Shown here piece by piece: positions 36,870-48,289 of a stretch of 64,000 nt of DNA. Location: assembly GCA_023374045.1 (NCBI GenBank), contig CM041776.1, forward strand, positions 283,091,999 to 283,155,998. Direction: 5' to 3'. This DNA comes from Limonium bicolor (Eukaryota > Streptophyta > Magnoliopsida > Caryophyllales > Plumbaginaceae). Numbering within the stretch: the first letter of the stretch is position 1; every line of letters begins with the position of its first letter. The position numbers and the translations under genes were made by a program. The notes under the pieces were generated by a model. The model did not search any database. It saw only the letters and a program-made list of their open reading frames with translations, and was not told the origin of the DNA.

Positions 36870-37453
36870 TTGTGCTCTCAGAATCTGTCTAATTACATCT
36901 TGCGTGAACTCTTCATACCTTACGTCCCATTTTGCTCTCAAAATCAAATAGAGTTTCCCTTCTGTTTGCACGTTAATTATGTAGCTACTTTTGGTCGTCA
37001 TGGAGCACAATTTGATAGAAGAATGGGGCACAAACGTGTAGAAGTTACTATGCCATATCCTAGTAATCTCCGTGATCTACAACGACGAGTAATTCGAGCA
37101 CTACAGTCCCTCCTCGGCAGAATAAACATAACAACAATGGTGTATTTGGGGCTGGAGGGCGACTACGAGTGGACTTTATTCATGTACGAAATGGTACATC
37201 AGTTCTCCGGATGATGGATAATTAAATGGAGTATAATGATTTCATCGCTCATATTCCATTACTTGTTATTTATGATCCTATTGAGCCCGATGATGATGAT
37301 TTTCAACACCAAGAACCAATTTATGAGATGCGACGTAATGTAATAGCACAGGGAATAGAGAGACAAAGGTCAGTAAATAATTATGTTATTGGTTATTGCG
37401 TAATTGGTCTTGTTAGTTCTCGTGCTAGTAACCTTAGGTTTGTAATGAAATGA
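36870..37453 (+). pseudogene. MULE-type N-terminal ORF, copy 1
   Basis: Open from ATG 36870 to 37214 (YVATFGRHGAQFDRRMGHK, VEVTMPYPSNLRDLQRRVI) and then in another frame 37226-37453 (AHIPLLVIYDPIEPDDDDFQ). The order (short beta-rich start, 'L..L...I' helix, later acidic tail) resembles the N-terminal domain of plant MULE transposases. No transposase core follows. Comparison with copy 2 shows one homopolymer indel in each copy, so the break between the parts may be a sequencing error. Confidence 0.5.
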
Positions 37454-37469
37454 TCCATATGTAGTAACC

Positions 37470-37705
37470 TTTGGACGTGGAATAAATGTGTTGTTATACT
37501 TTTCTGGATTTATAATCTTTGGTAGATGTTTGGACGTGGAATAAACGTGTTGTTATACTTTTCTGGATTTATAATCTTTGGTAAATGTTTGGACGTGGAA
37601 TAAACGTGTTGTTATACTTTTCGGGATTTATAACCTTTGGTACATGTTTGGACGTGGAATAAACGTGTTGTTATACTTTTCTGGATTTATAATCTTTGGT
37701 AGATG
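37470..37705. repeat. 59-bp tandem repeat x 4 (copy 1)
   Basis: Unit tttggacgtggaataaacgt...tttataatctttggtagatg, at 37470, 37529, 37588 and 37647. It follows the end of the MULE N-terminal ORF. Confidence 0.9.
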
Positions 37706-38370
37706 TTAGATAGTTATTCACTTTCAATTCTGTGATTCATAGGATTTGAATTCTGGGACTTTTGTTAGGAATTTCTACATTTTGATATATTTCATTTCCC
37801 GTGACATATACATTAGGTTTGTTCCGCTTGGTATATGTTACCGATTCTTATGAGTGTGTTGATGCATGTGAAGTATCCTCCCGAAAGCAGACTGCATTAA
37901 CCAGGTTCAATAACGACAATACAAGATTCCTTTTCCTACTCGATACACGTGCTTGCTCTCCAATCATCAAGCTACAATCTTCCTGATTTAAAAGCTCTAC
38001 AGAAGATTAAAATAGATACTAAGAAAGAAAAATGAATGTTTTCAGTTTATATACCCGATGCTGGTTTACAATGAAGAGCAACAGAAACGATGCATTTATA
38101 GAAAATTTTTGGCTTAGTCTCCCCTGTTTTCCTTCTCTCCACCGTTCTAAGAACCTCCACAAAATCAACCAAAAGATCATCAATAAGGTCACCAGCAATT
38201 TCAGCAATAATTCCACCATCACCAGGTCCACTAGAAAAAAACTACATCCACACACATTGTACTAGAGTCTATTACACCAAGTAAAAATAAAAGACAACAA
38301 ATAGTTCCAAGATGTTACTAAAGTTTATTACATCTAAATCATAGATGAGAACCACTAGGGTGCACCATGC
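37706..38370. other. Convergent spacer
   Basis: Lies between the plus-strand ORF and the minus-strand PMD gene. A minus-strand stretch (about 38160-38240: PGDGGIIAEIAGDLIDDLLV) looks protein-like but belongs to no family I recognise. Repeated in the second copy. Confidence 0.35.
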
Positions 38371-39631
38371 TAGCGCTGGTAACTATCCCATATGTATAAA
38401 GAGCTGAACACCCTTAAGACCATGAGTTGTAGCCCTTTGTTCATGTTCTGGCATCCCCTGACGATAGTATGACCAGTCCCATGCACGGTTCTCTTGATAG
38501 TATGGACGTGCAAGCTCACTTGCCTCAGATAGTAGCTGCAACACACTTGGTCAGGTAAGTATACATAAAAATAAAAGTGATATCTCATGAAGTACTATAA
38601 AAATATGACTTACTAGACAGGGATCTGGACGATGAACCAATGTGGTCTCATAACTCTCAGGGTTTAGGATCTCCGGGTGTGTGTGCTTGGTGTACTAATC
38701 TAGGTAGAGTCGGTCGCAAGCATGCAACCGCGCATTTGTACGCTCATACCCTGGAACCAGCACTTTAGGTGTGTATCCCACACACTATACATGGGGGGGT
38801 ATACACAGGTGTATGGTTGGGTTTTTCCTCTTTTTTCAGACCTTGGGTTGGGTCTAATAGGAGGTTCAGGGATACCCTGAATGTACCCAAACTGGCGTAG
38901 ACAATGCCCTGGCATGTACGACTCATTCAACCCCATAATCTATATGGTACCTCTGTCCCATGTACGCACTCCATGAACATTAACATTATCCCGACCGTAG
39001 GGTAACCAATCAATCTGCAATGTGATAATAGTAAAATGTAACCAACAACGAAAGACAAAAATAATAATGGTTCAATGTGTAAGCAACTACAAACATTTAC
39101 ATTTAGAGCAGTCAAGCATCTAGATGCTCACGATAGCCTTGCAGTGAACGATGATCATGAACTTGAGAGTTAGATCTCACCCATCTTAGAGCCCAAGGCC
39201 TGTCATCATTAACACGCCAGTCTGGGCTAATTACTGGTCTTAATGTAGGGAAGTACGCATAAATCCAGCACTGTGCATATAAAAACAATAGAATGATTAA
39301 GCAGTACCAATTATTAATACTCAGTGAGTTATCATATACTATATGCACATTAGGACACATACCTCAAGTAATGTCATAGAACCACCTATTCCACTGGAGC
39401 CGGCACGAGAGGCTATCCCTAGCTGGCGATATAACCATGCAAGAGTACTAGCTCCCCATGTATATTTATGAAGCTTCGTAGCTTTCTTCATGTGAGCTAC
39501 TAACCAAAACAGCTGTGGACTCAGACGACCATTTGATTTTCCAGCTAATATGGTTGTACCGATCAGATGATACAACCACTACATGCCTGCTTCATGGCTC
39601 TTCATGTTCATCCCTACAGTGCTGCAACAAG
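38371..39631 (-). pseudogene. Plant mobile domain (PMD) gene, copy 1, cut by gap
   Basis: Same gene as 43602-46590 but only its 3' exons: WLYHLIGTTILAGKSNGRLS and GTLAWLYRQLGIASRAGSS, then YFPTLRPVISPDW, then VHGVRTWDRGT/ESYMPGHCLRQFGYI. It ends at the edge of the N run. Small indels relative to copy 2 break exons. Confidence 0.8.
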
Positions 39632-40131
39632 NNNNNNNNNNNNNNNNNNNNNNNNNNNNNNNNNNNNNNNNNNNNNNNNNNNNNNNNNNNNNNNNNNNNN
39701 NNNNNNNNNNNNNNNNNNNNNNNNNNNNNNNNNNNNNNNNNNNNNNNNNNNNNNNNNNNNNNNNNNNNNNNNNNNNNNNNNNNNNNNNNNNNNNNNNNNN
39801 NNNNNNNNNNNNNNNNNNNNNNNNNNNNNNNNNNNNNNNNNNNNNNNNNNNNNNNNNNNNNNNNNNNNNNNNNNNNNNNNNNNNNNNNNNNNNNNNNNNN
39901 NNNNNNNNNNNNNNNNNNNNNNNNNNNNNNNNNNNNNNNNNNNNNNNNNNNNNNNNNNNNNNNNNNNNNNNNNNNNNNNNNNNNNNNNNNNNNNNNNNNN
40001 NNNNNNNNNNNNNNNNNNNNNNNNNNNNNNNNNNNNNNNNNNNNNNNNNNNNNNNNNNNNNNNNNNNNNNNNNNNNNNNNNNNNNNNNNNNNNNNNNNNN
40101 NNNNNNNNNNNNNNNNNNNNNNNNNNNNNNN
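39632..40131. other. Assembly gap, exactly 500 N
   Basis: A run of exactly 500 N is a scaffolding placeholder, so real distance and order across it are unknown. Translations that run through it have no meaning. Confidence 0.99.
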
Positions 40132-41888
40132 TCTTTTAGAATTTTTTCTTCTTCCGGTAATTGTTTTATTAATACACTCTACCATTATACTGATGGTGAG
40201 ATCGTCTATTTTTCACTCTACGGTCATGATAACTGTGAGATTGTCGAATATACACTCAACTTCCATACTAATAGCGAGATCGTCGGTTTGATACACTCTA
40301 CCGCCATACTAACGGTGAGATCGTCGGATATACACTCTTCCATCATACCGATGAAGAGATCGTCGAATACACTTTTCTTTAAAATGAGATCTGTGGTATC
40401 AAAGAGTTTTCTTTTTTCCAAAAAGGTCAATCACACATAGATTTATAATCTGTAATCCGAGAACATATGTCTCACACATAGATTTTTTTATGGCATTCAG
40501 CATGCCAAGAGTGGGGTAATTTCCTTCCGTCCATGTCTTGGAGCCTATAAGATGCTGGAGCCGTCCTGGCCTCCACAATATACGGGCCTTCCCACTGGGG
40601 TTGTAGTTACGTTGGTTGTTTTACCTCTCGGAGCACCAAATCGCCAGGGGTGAAAGATCGCTCCCTTATCTTCCTGTTGAAGTAACACTCGATTTTAAGC
40701 TTGTCATTTTGATTTTTCAATTCTGCAATCATTCGTCTTTCCTCCAGGAAATCTAATTCATCCCGGATGCCATCATAATTCTCCTTCTCACTATAATCTT
40801 TGATCCTTTTTAAGGTAACATGATTTCGGCAGGCACCATTGCCTCTAGCCCATATGTTAATCTGTAGGGGGTCTCCCCTGTTGGTTCCCTGACAGTTGTC
40901 CTATTAGCCCATAAAACTTGCGGTAATATTTCTACCCATTTCCCTTTTTTACCTTCCAGCTTTCTCTTTAAGGCCTTCACAATTTGGCCATTAGTGTTTT
41001 CCACTTGGCCATTCGCTTGAGGATGTGCCACAGATGCGAATCTCAAGTCGATCTTCCATTCCTCACAGAATTCCTGAACTCTTTTGTAGTTAAACTGTGC
41101 ACCGTTGTCTGTTATGATCACTCTTGGTAGGCCAAACCGACATATGATGTTTTTCCAAACAAATTCTTCTATTTTTCGTGCGGTTATGTTTACCACAGGC
41201 ATGGCTTCCGCCCATTTGGTGAAGTAATCTACCGCAACGTACATAAACTTGTACCTTATGGGGGAAGCTTCCGGGAATAGACCAACAATATCCAATCCCC
41301 ATTTCACGAATCGAAGAGGTGACAGATTTCATTTCGGCAGGGGGGTTCCCAATCTTTGAACCATGTATTTGGCGCTGTGTGCACTCTTTGACATATTTCT
41401 TACATTGCTCCTGAATTGTTGGCCAAAAATAGCCCATCCTTAAGATCTTGTGCATTACCGTTCTTTCCCCCTGATGATTCCCGCATACTCCACCATGTAC
41501 CTCCTTAATGAGCTCTAGACCTTTTTCCTCCGTTATGCACTTTAACGAGGGCCTTCCGAAAGATCATTTGTATAGCTGATCATTTTCAAAGAAAAATGAT
41601 GATGCCCTTCTTTTTACTGTTTTGGCCTTCTTTGGATCTTCCGGGAGTACCCCTTCCCGAATATACTGGACAATCGGGGCCATCCACGATCCCTCTGGAT
41701 CAACTACTTCTACTGACATTGCACTCATATCTGTTATACCGGAGGATTTCTTAAGTTGCAGCGAGACTTCTTCCTGTATTCCTTCTGCTATACTAGCTAA
41801 CTTGGCCAGTACATCAGCTTCCGAATTTTGCTCTCTCGGTATATGTCGGAGGTTGCACTTGGAAAATCTTGCTCTTAGACTCTGCACC
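40132..41888 (-). pseudogene. Tat gypsy pol 3' portion, copy 2
   Basis: Near-identical to 19374-21120, ten bases longer in total, and with more open frames. The integrase core is open at 40810-41307 (MKWGLDIVGLFPEA, DYFTKWAEAMPV, VIITDNGAQFNY, HPQANGQVENTN) and carries the D, D and E of the catalytic triad. The ~39-bp array (40174-40375) and pol stop (40472) are present. It stops abruptly at 41888 inside the additional RNase H, where the sequence changes to the tail of the WAV3-like fragment. Confidence 0.85.
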
Positions 41889-42097
41889 ATTGTCAGGTCG
41901 TGCCTTAAGCAAGCACCCAAAAATAATAATAATTAGTATCTAACTTTTGTACCAGACACAGACGTCGCCTGCTCCATGTCACCGTTTTAACGTTACTTTT
42001 CTCAGTAGCCGTTGAACTAGCCGTTGGACATGTCAGTGACCGTTACTCAAATATTATAAAAGAGGGTATTAGTGTCCCAACATACTCATTCCTTACC

Positions 42098-42681
42098 TTG
42101 TGCTCTCAGAATCTGTCTAATTACATCTTGCGTGAACTCTTCATACCTTACGTCCCATTTTGCTCTCAAAATCAAATAGAGTTTCCCTTCTGTTTGCACG
42201 TTAATTATGTAGCTACTTTTGGTCGTCATGGAGCACAATTTGATAGAAGAATGGGGCACAAACGTGTAGAAGTTACTATGCCATATCCTAGTAATCTCCG
42301 TGATCTACAACGACGAGTAATTCGAGCACTACAGTCCCTCCTCGGCAGAATAAACATAACAACAATGGTGTATTTGGGCTGGAGGGCGACTACGAGTGGA
42401 CTTTTATTCATGTACGAAATGGTACATCAGTTCTCCGGATGATGGATAATTATATGGAGTATAATGATTTCATCGCTCATATTCCATTACTTGTTATTTA
42501 TGATCCTATTGAGCCCGATGATGATGATTTTCAACACCAAGAACCAATTTATGAGATGCGACGTAATGTAATAGCACAGGGAATAGAGAGACAAAGGTCA
42601 GTAAATAATTATGTTATTGGTTATTGCGTAATTGGTCTTGTTAGTTCTCGTGCTAGTAACCTTAGGTTTGTAATGAAATGA
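42098..42681 (+). pseudogene. MULE-type N-terminal ORF, copy 2
   Basis: Same as 36870-37453. Copy 2 lacks one G near 42374 but has one T more near 42407 than copy 1, so each copy breaks the frame at a different homopolymer. Confidence 0.5.
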
Positions 42682-42699
42682 TCCCATATGTTAGTAACC

Positions 42700-42937
42700 T
42701 TTGGACGTGGAATAAATGTGTTGTTATACTTTTCTGGATTTATAATCTTTGGTAGATGTTTGGACGTGGAATAAACGTGTTGTTATACTTTTCTGGATTT
42801 ATAATCTTTGGTAGATGTTTGGATGTGGAATAAACGTGTTGTTATACTTTTCGGGATTTATAACCTTTGGTACATGTTTGGACGTGGAATAAACGTGTTG
42901 TTATACTTTTCTGGATTTATAATCTTTGGTAGATGTT
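42700..42937. repeat. 59-bp tandem repeat x 4 (copy 2)
   Basis: Same array as 37470-37705. Confidence 0.9.
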
Positions 42938-43601
42938 AGATAGTTATTCACTTTCAATTCTGTGATTCATAGGATTTGAATTCTGGGACTTTTGTTAGGA
43001 ATTTCTACATTTTGATATATTTCATTTCCCGTGACATATACATTAGGTTTGTTCCGCTTGGTATATGTTACCGATTCTTATGAGTGTGTTGATGCATGTG
43101 AAGTATCCTCCCGAAAGCAGACTGCATTAACCAGGTTCAATAACGACAATACAAGATTCCTTTTCCTACTCGATACACGTGCTTGCTCTCCAATCATCAA
43201 GCTACAATCTTCCTGATTTAAAAGCTCTACAGAAGATTAAAATAGATACTAAGAAAGAAAAAATGAATGTTTTCAGTTTATATACCCGATGCTGGTTTAC
43301 AATGAAGAGCAACAGAAACGATGCATTTATAGAAAATTTTTGGCTTAGTCTCCCCTGTTTTCCTTCTCTCCACCGGTTCTAAGAACCTCCACAAAATCAA
43401 CCAAAAGATCATCAATAAGGTCACCAGCAATTTCAGCAATAATTCCACCATCACCAAGTCCACTAGAAAAAAACTACATCCACACACATTGTACTAGAGT
43501 CTATTACACCAAGTAAAAATAAAAGACAACAAATAGTTCCAAGATGTTACTAAAGTTTATTACATCTAAATCATAGATGAGAACCACTAGGGTGCACCAT
43601 G

Positions 43602-46590
43602 CTAGCGCTGGTAACTATCCCATATGTATAAAGAGCTGAACACATCCTTAAGACCGTGAGTTGTAGCCCTTTGTTCATGTTCTGGCATCCCCTGACGATA
43701 GTATGACCAGTCCCATGCACGGTTCTCTTGATAGTATGGACGTGCAAGCTCACTTGCCTCAGATAGTAGCTGCAACACACTTGGTCAGGTAAGTATACAT
43801 AAAAAATAAAAGTGATATCTCATGAAGTACTATAAAAATATGACTTACTAGACAGGGATCTGGACGATGAACCAATGTGGTCTCATAACTCTCAGGGTTT
43901 AGGATCTCGGGTGTGTGTGCTTGGTGTACTAATCTAGGTAGAGTGGGTCGCAAGCATGCAACCGCGCATTTGTACGCTCATACCCTGGAACCAGCACTTT
44001 AGGTGTGTTATCCCACACACTATACATGGGGGGGTATACACAGGTGTATGGTTGGGTTTTTCCTCTTTTTTCAGACCTTGGGTTGGGTCTAATAGGAGGT
44101 TCAGGGATACCCTGAATGTACCCAAACTGGCGTAGACAATGCCCTGGCATGTACGACTCATTCAACCCCATAATCTGTATGGTACCTCTGTCCCATGTAC
44201 GCACTCCATGAACATTAACATTATCCCGACCGTAGGGTAACCAATCAATCTGCAATGTGATAATAGTAAAATGTAACCAACAACGAAAGACAAAAATAAT
44301 AATGGTTCAATGTGTAAGCAACTACAAACATTTACATTTAGAGCAGTCAAAGCATCTAGATGCTCACGATAGCCTTGCAGTGAACGATGATCATGAACTT
44401 GAGAGTTAGATCTCACCCATCTTAGAGCCCAAGGCCTGTCATCATTAACACGCCAGTCTGGGCTAATTACTGGTCTTAATGTAGGGAAGTACGCATAAAT
44501 CCAGCACTGTGCATATAAAAACAATAGAATGATTAAGCAGTACCAATTATTAATACTCAGTGAGTTATCATATACTATATGCACATTAGGACACATACCT
44601 CAAGTAATGTCATAGAACCACCTATTCCACTGGAGCCGGCACGAGAGGCTATCCCTAGCTGGCGATATAACCATGCAAGAGTACCAGCTCCCCATGTATA
44701 TTTATGAAGCTTCGTAGCTTTCTTCATGTGAGCTACTAACCAAAACAGCTGTGGACTCAGACGACCATTTGATTTTCCAGCTAATATGGTTGTACCGATC
44801 AGATGATACAACCAACTACATGCCTGCTTCATTGGCTCTTCATGTTCATCCCTACAGTGCTGCAACAAGCTCGTAATCGATACAACACCGGTATTCCACA
44901 GTGTCTCTGTCATAGTCTGAACATCTCCCCCAAAATTAAGACAATCAGCCATTACCTCCTTCAACTCAGGGGTGGATGACTCCCCTAGCAATGGACGACC
45001 AATGATAGGGATTTGCAGTATCATCCACACATCATGCAGGGTAATCGTCATCTCACCGAACGACATATGGAATGAGTTTGTATCAGGCTGCCACCTCTCC
45101 ACAAAAGCACTAATGAGGGACATATTGTTGTATGGCATCGTAATATCCTGTAGGTGTTGTATACCAGAATACTTAAGCATGTTCCTTGCTCTTTTGTAGA
45201 AAACTTGATCTTTTGGCCAGCTAGTAAGCATCACCTTACGGGATTTGAAACTCAAAACCCCACGATCCTACATAATGACCAATATTTAATACTCACAAAA
45301 CGTAGTATGAATTTTAAATGATCAAATACAGGAGAAGATAGAGAACATACCTTAGTCGAGGACCATAAGTCAAGCGCTACATGACCCCTGAAGCTAGTGA
45401 TAACACTAGTGAGTAGTGGACTGCCAGGAACTGGCACCTCTGTCAACTTCCAAGAGGTAGGAATGACTGGAACCATCGCTAGCGCTGCTTCCTCGTCAGT
45501 GTCATCCTCCTGATCCATGACATCATCATCTTCCTCCCTATCCACGCCGGGTGAGTCCTCATCATCAGCACCACCACCATTGTCATCAACATGTGGCAAA
45601 CACTCGGTCATCACATGGTCCTCATCAGCACGGGCGGGTGATGGGCGTGGTAGACGTGATGAACTACCACCGCCTGACGTTTGAGCTTCTAAGGAAGCAA
45701 TCTGGTGGCTTCCTTCGCCCGAGATGTTGTAGCTAGGGATGTCAATCTTGACCCGAACCCGAAAACCGACCCTAAACCGACCCGTAAAAAGCCGGGTTCG
45801 GGTTGAGATTTTTGACCCGAAAAGATTTTCGGGTCGGGTTCGGGTTGGATCATTGAAACCCGCTTCGGGTTCGGGTTGAACCCACCAAACCGTAACCCGG
45901 AAAAATAATTAATTAAAAATAGAAAATATGTTATATTTAATGATTATATTAGTGTTTATTGATTAGTTTATGGCTAAAAATAAACTAGTAATAAAATATG
46001 ATTAAATAAAGTATATTAATAGTTAATATTAAAAATATTATATTTATTAAATAATTTAAAATTTTAAAAATAAAATAATTTTTCTAAAAAAGTGGGTCGG
46101 GTTGGGTCACCCGTTGCGGGTTCGGGTTTGAAGAAATATAACCGCTTCGGGTTCGGGTCGGGTTCGGGTGACCTAAATCATTTTCGGGTCGGGTTCAGGT
46201 TGAGCTTAACCGACCAAAACCCGATTTTGACACCCCTAGTTGTAGCTAGCGCTTTGCAGTGTTTTCAGACCAAGCACTACTGGATGATGACAACACTGGA
46301 ATGCGTCTCTTCGGATATGATCGTACATCGCCGAGTCCCCCGCTTCCCTTGGTGTGGTGCAGGTATCTGAAATGCCGGGTCGTTGATAGATTGACCCGGA
46401 TGGAATGATGAATGAGTGCGGGGGGGGGGGGGGGGGCAGGATTACTCGGCCCTTCACCAGGAGCTCGTGCATGACGGTACGAGGCCGTCATAGGCTCTCC
46501 GTATCCGGTCTTTCTCTTCTTCGAGTATACATGTTGCATGCTTTTTTCAGTCGATCCATCACTGCATATGAATATCACACAGTATAATGC
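43602..46590 (-). pseudogene. Plant mobile domain (PMD, MAIN/MAIL-like) gene with MITE insertion
   Basis: Five exons with canonical introns: up to 45351 (N-terminal, broken by a MITE at 45734-46238), 44599-45267, 44336-44506, 43849-44249 and 43602-43769. The N-terminus is Pro/Ser/Asp-rich (17-G run at 46420-46436 encoding Pro; DREEDDDVMDQEDDTDEEA). The core is the PMD domain (PF10536 type): SLISAFVERWQPDTNSFHMS, GEMTITLHDVWMILQIPIIG, WLYHLIGTTILAGKSNGRLS, YFPTLRPV and ALRWVRSNSQVHDH. The stop is at 43602. PMD proteins are plant-specific; MAIN and MAIL1 act in genome stability and silencing, while many relatives ride in MULE and gypsy elements. With MULE sequence beside it, the transposon-borne class is more likely. 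Exon 4 has a frame inconsistency near the G run at 44030. Upstream exon and start not identified. Confidence 0.8.
45734..46238. mobile_element. hAT-type MITE inside the PMD gene
   Basis: 505 bp with inverted ends tagggatgtcaa / ttgacaccccta and perfect 8-bp duplications GTTGTAGC at 45726-45733 and 46239-46246. Eight-base duplications and TAGGGRTGTCAA ends are those of hAT-derived MITEs. The subterminal parts are rich in cgggttcgggt on both sides; the centre (45900-46090) is very AT-rich. No ORF. Confidence 0.93.
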
Positions 46591-46596
46591 ATTCAT

Positions 46597-46859
46597 TAAC
46601 TTAAAAGCAATTTAAAAAAATATAGGGTAGAACCTATTGTTGCTCGAGTCAACACTTCAAAAAAAATATTCAAACAGTTATAATTCATTCATAATATCAA
46701 CAGTTATAATCATTCATAATATTTATACAACATAAAAAATTAAAAACAAATATAGGGTAGAGCCTATTGTGCTATGGTCAACATTTCAAAAAAAAAATTC
46801 AAACATTTATAAAATCATTAAAATATTAAATTCAAACAAAATTTTTTTAAAAAAAAACT
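46597..46859. other. AT-rich spacer with two imperfect repeats
   Basis: tatagggtagaacctattgt... (46620) and tatagggtagagcctattgt... (46752) are two copies of a roughly 130-bp AT-rich unit. No gene seen. Confidence 0.5.
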
Positions 46860-47175
46860 AGAGGTCGAGCGCGCGGGGCTCTACTCCTCCCGGGGCGAGC
46901 CGCGCAGCGCCTCTCCACCTCTAGCGTCGAGCGCCCTCTGCTCGCCTCCGTCCACCGGAGCTCTACAGAATCCTGCTTCCAGTCGAGCCAGGCCTCCTGC
47001 TAGTCTCCACCGGCTGACGCGCGCACATACACACCTAGCCGCAGGGAACTTGTCGCTTCCCACCGAGCAGCTCACTGCTCGCCTGTCTCTGGGTAGAGCA
47101 GCGCGGAGCTCGCCGTTAGCCAGGTAGAGCCACCCTCCTGCTCGCCTCCGTCCAAATCGAGCCACAGCAGAGCTC
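46860..47175. other. GC-rich island of unknown nature
   Basis: About 300 bp with many CpG and restriction-like palindromes (gcgcgc, gagctc), between AT-rich flanks. The minus strand has an ORF of 94 residues (46881-47165) rich in Arg, Ala and Gly that matches nothing I know and is probably a by-product of composition. The phrase ggacggaggcgagcag recurs in it. Confidence 0.4.
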
Positions 47176-47490
47176 GCCCAGTTTTTTTTTTCAAAATTTC
47201 CATGCTAATTTCAAATGTTTCATGCTAGATCTAGCTCATTGATGTTAAATTCAAAAAAACTAACGCAAATGCATACTCAGGACACCCAAATCTATAAGTT
47301 AGAAAAAAAATTCAAAAAACTCACGGAAATTTTTCCGGTGGTGGTGTTGCGCGTGGTCCGGCTGGTGGTCGTGGACGGCTCCGGCGTGGCTACGGTGGTG
47401 GCTCCGGCAGGCAGAAGAGAGGATCAGATGGAAGAGAGAGAGAGGAGAGAGAGAGTGAAGTAAGAGAAATGAAGAAAATAAGGGAGGTTA

Positions 47491-47500
47491 GGCTATATAG
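47491..47500 (-). promoter_or_regulatory. TATA-like box next to CACTA-type repeats
   Basis: ctatatag within ggctatatag/tcag, followed on the minus strand by a long CT-rich leader (47410-47480) and a Pro-coding GC-rich stretch ending in a possible GTGAG donor near 47325. The arrangement copies that at the right end (56830 to 56640), suggesting a second CACTA-type promoter pointing left. Confidence 0.4.
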
Positions 47501-47548
47501 TCAGAAGGTTTTTTACCCGACGGTTTACCAGTACCGTAATGTAAAGTG

Positions 47549-47655
47549 ACACTTTAGATGACGGTTTTCAAAATAACCGTAATGTAAAGTCTTTTGGCGC
47601 GCGCGCCCAAAGGACTTTAGATTACGGTTATTGTTATAACCGTCATCTAAAGTGT
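47549..47655. repeat. Inverted subterminal repeat, left cluster
   Basis: A 107-bp hairpin: arms acactttagatgacggtt... and ...aaccgtcatctaaagtgt meeting at ggcgcgcgcgcc. Likely transposase-binding sites. Confidence 0.85.
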
Positions 47656-48289
47656 AATTTTTTTTACAAATCTACACAATTGCAACAGAGACAGAATTGT
47701 AACAGATAAGCAACAGAGGGCATCAGACCAACAAATGTGCAGAAACTGCACAATTGAACCACCTGAATCAAATACCAACAACACAAATTCATTCTCTGCG
47801 CACAATTGCAACAGAGATAACATCTAATAACACCAGATCGAAAATCTGTTACAGAATATTCAATTGCAATTCATTCTCTGCGCACAATTGTATTCAATCT
47901 GTTACAAATTCAACAGAGATAACAATTGCAATTCATTCTTCACAATTGCAACAGAAATATTCAATACAGCAGCTAGAATCTGTTACAGCAGCAGCAGCTA
48001 GCAATTCATTACAAAAAATATAATCTGTTACAGCAGCAGCAACTAGCAGAATCAGAGGGCTACAAAGGTAGCAGTGTAACCTATACATGGTAGATACAGC
48101 TAGGATGACTCCCAGCAAGAAATAGCATAAAACAGAAGCGTAAAACAGTACAAAAACGGTGCAGAAAACTGTGAAAAACAAAATCCATCATAGCAGCATC
48201 AGAGCTAGCTAGTCTACCACTCCATTCTCATAAACATGGCTGACATGCTCTCTCTGACATGCAACAAGTCGTTTGGATGATAAGTCGAG
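47656..48289. repeat. Repetitive 3' flank of CACTA gene
   Basis: Many near-repeats of attcattctctgcgcacaat, gcaacagagataac and aatctgttacagcagcagca (47700-48050). No coding signal recognised. Confidence 0.6.

Larger units (their letters stand above)
41890..44869. repeat. Large direct duplicate of 36663-39631
   Basis: 2980 bp against 2969 bp, co-linear throughout, with differences mostly of one or two bases (indels more than substitutions). It carries the promoter, MULE N-terminal ORF, 59-bp array and PMD 3' exons. Confidence 0.95.

Noticed and set aside
39515..40440. Long open frames of 190-285 residues across the gap
   Set aside because: They consist mostly of X from the 500 N; not evidence of coding.
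46420..46436. 17-G run (and the G run near 25787) as G-quadruplex element
   Set aside because: Single homopolymers, prone to length errors; no four-run G-quadruplex pattern.
46881..47165. 94-residue Arg/Ala-rich ORF
   Set aside because: Expected by chance in GC-rich sequence; no homology recognised and no start context.
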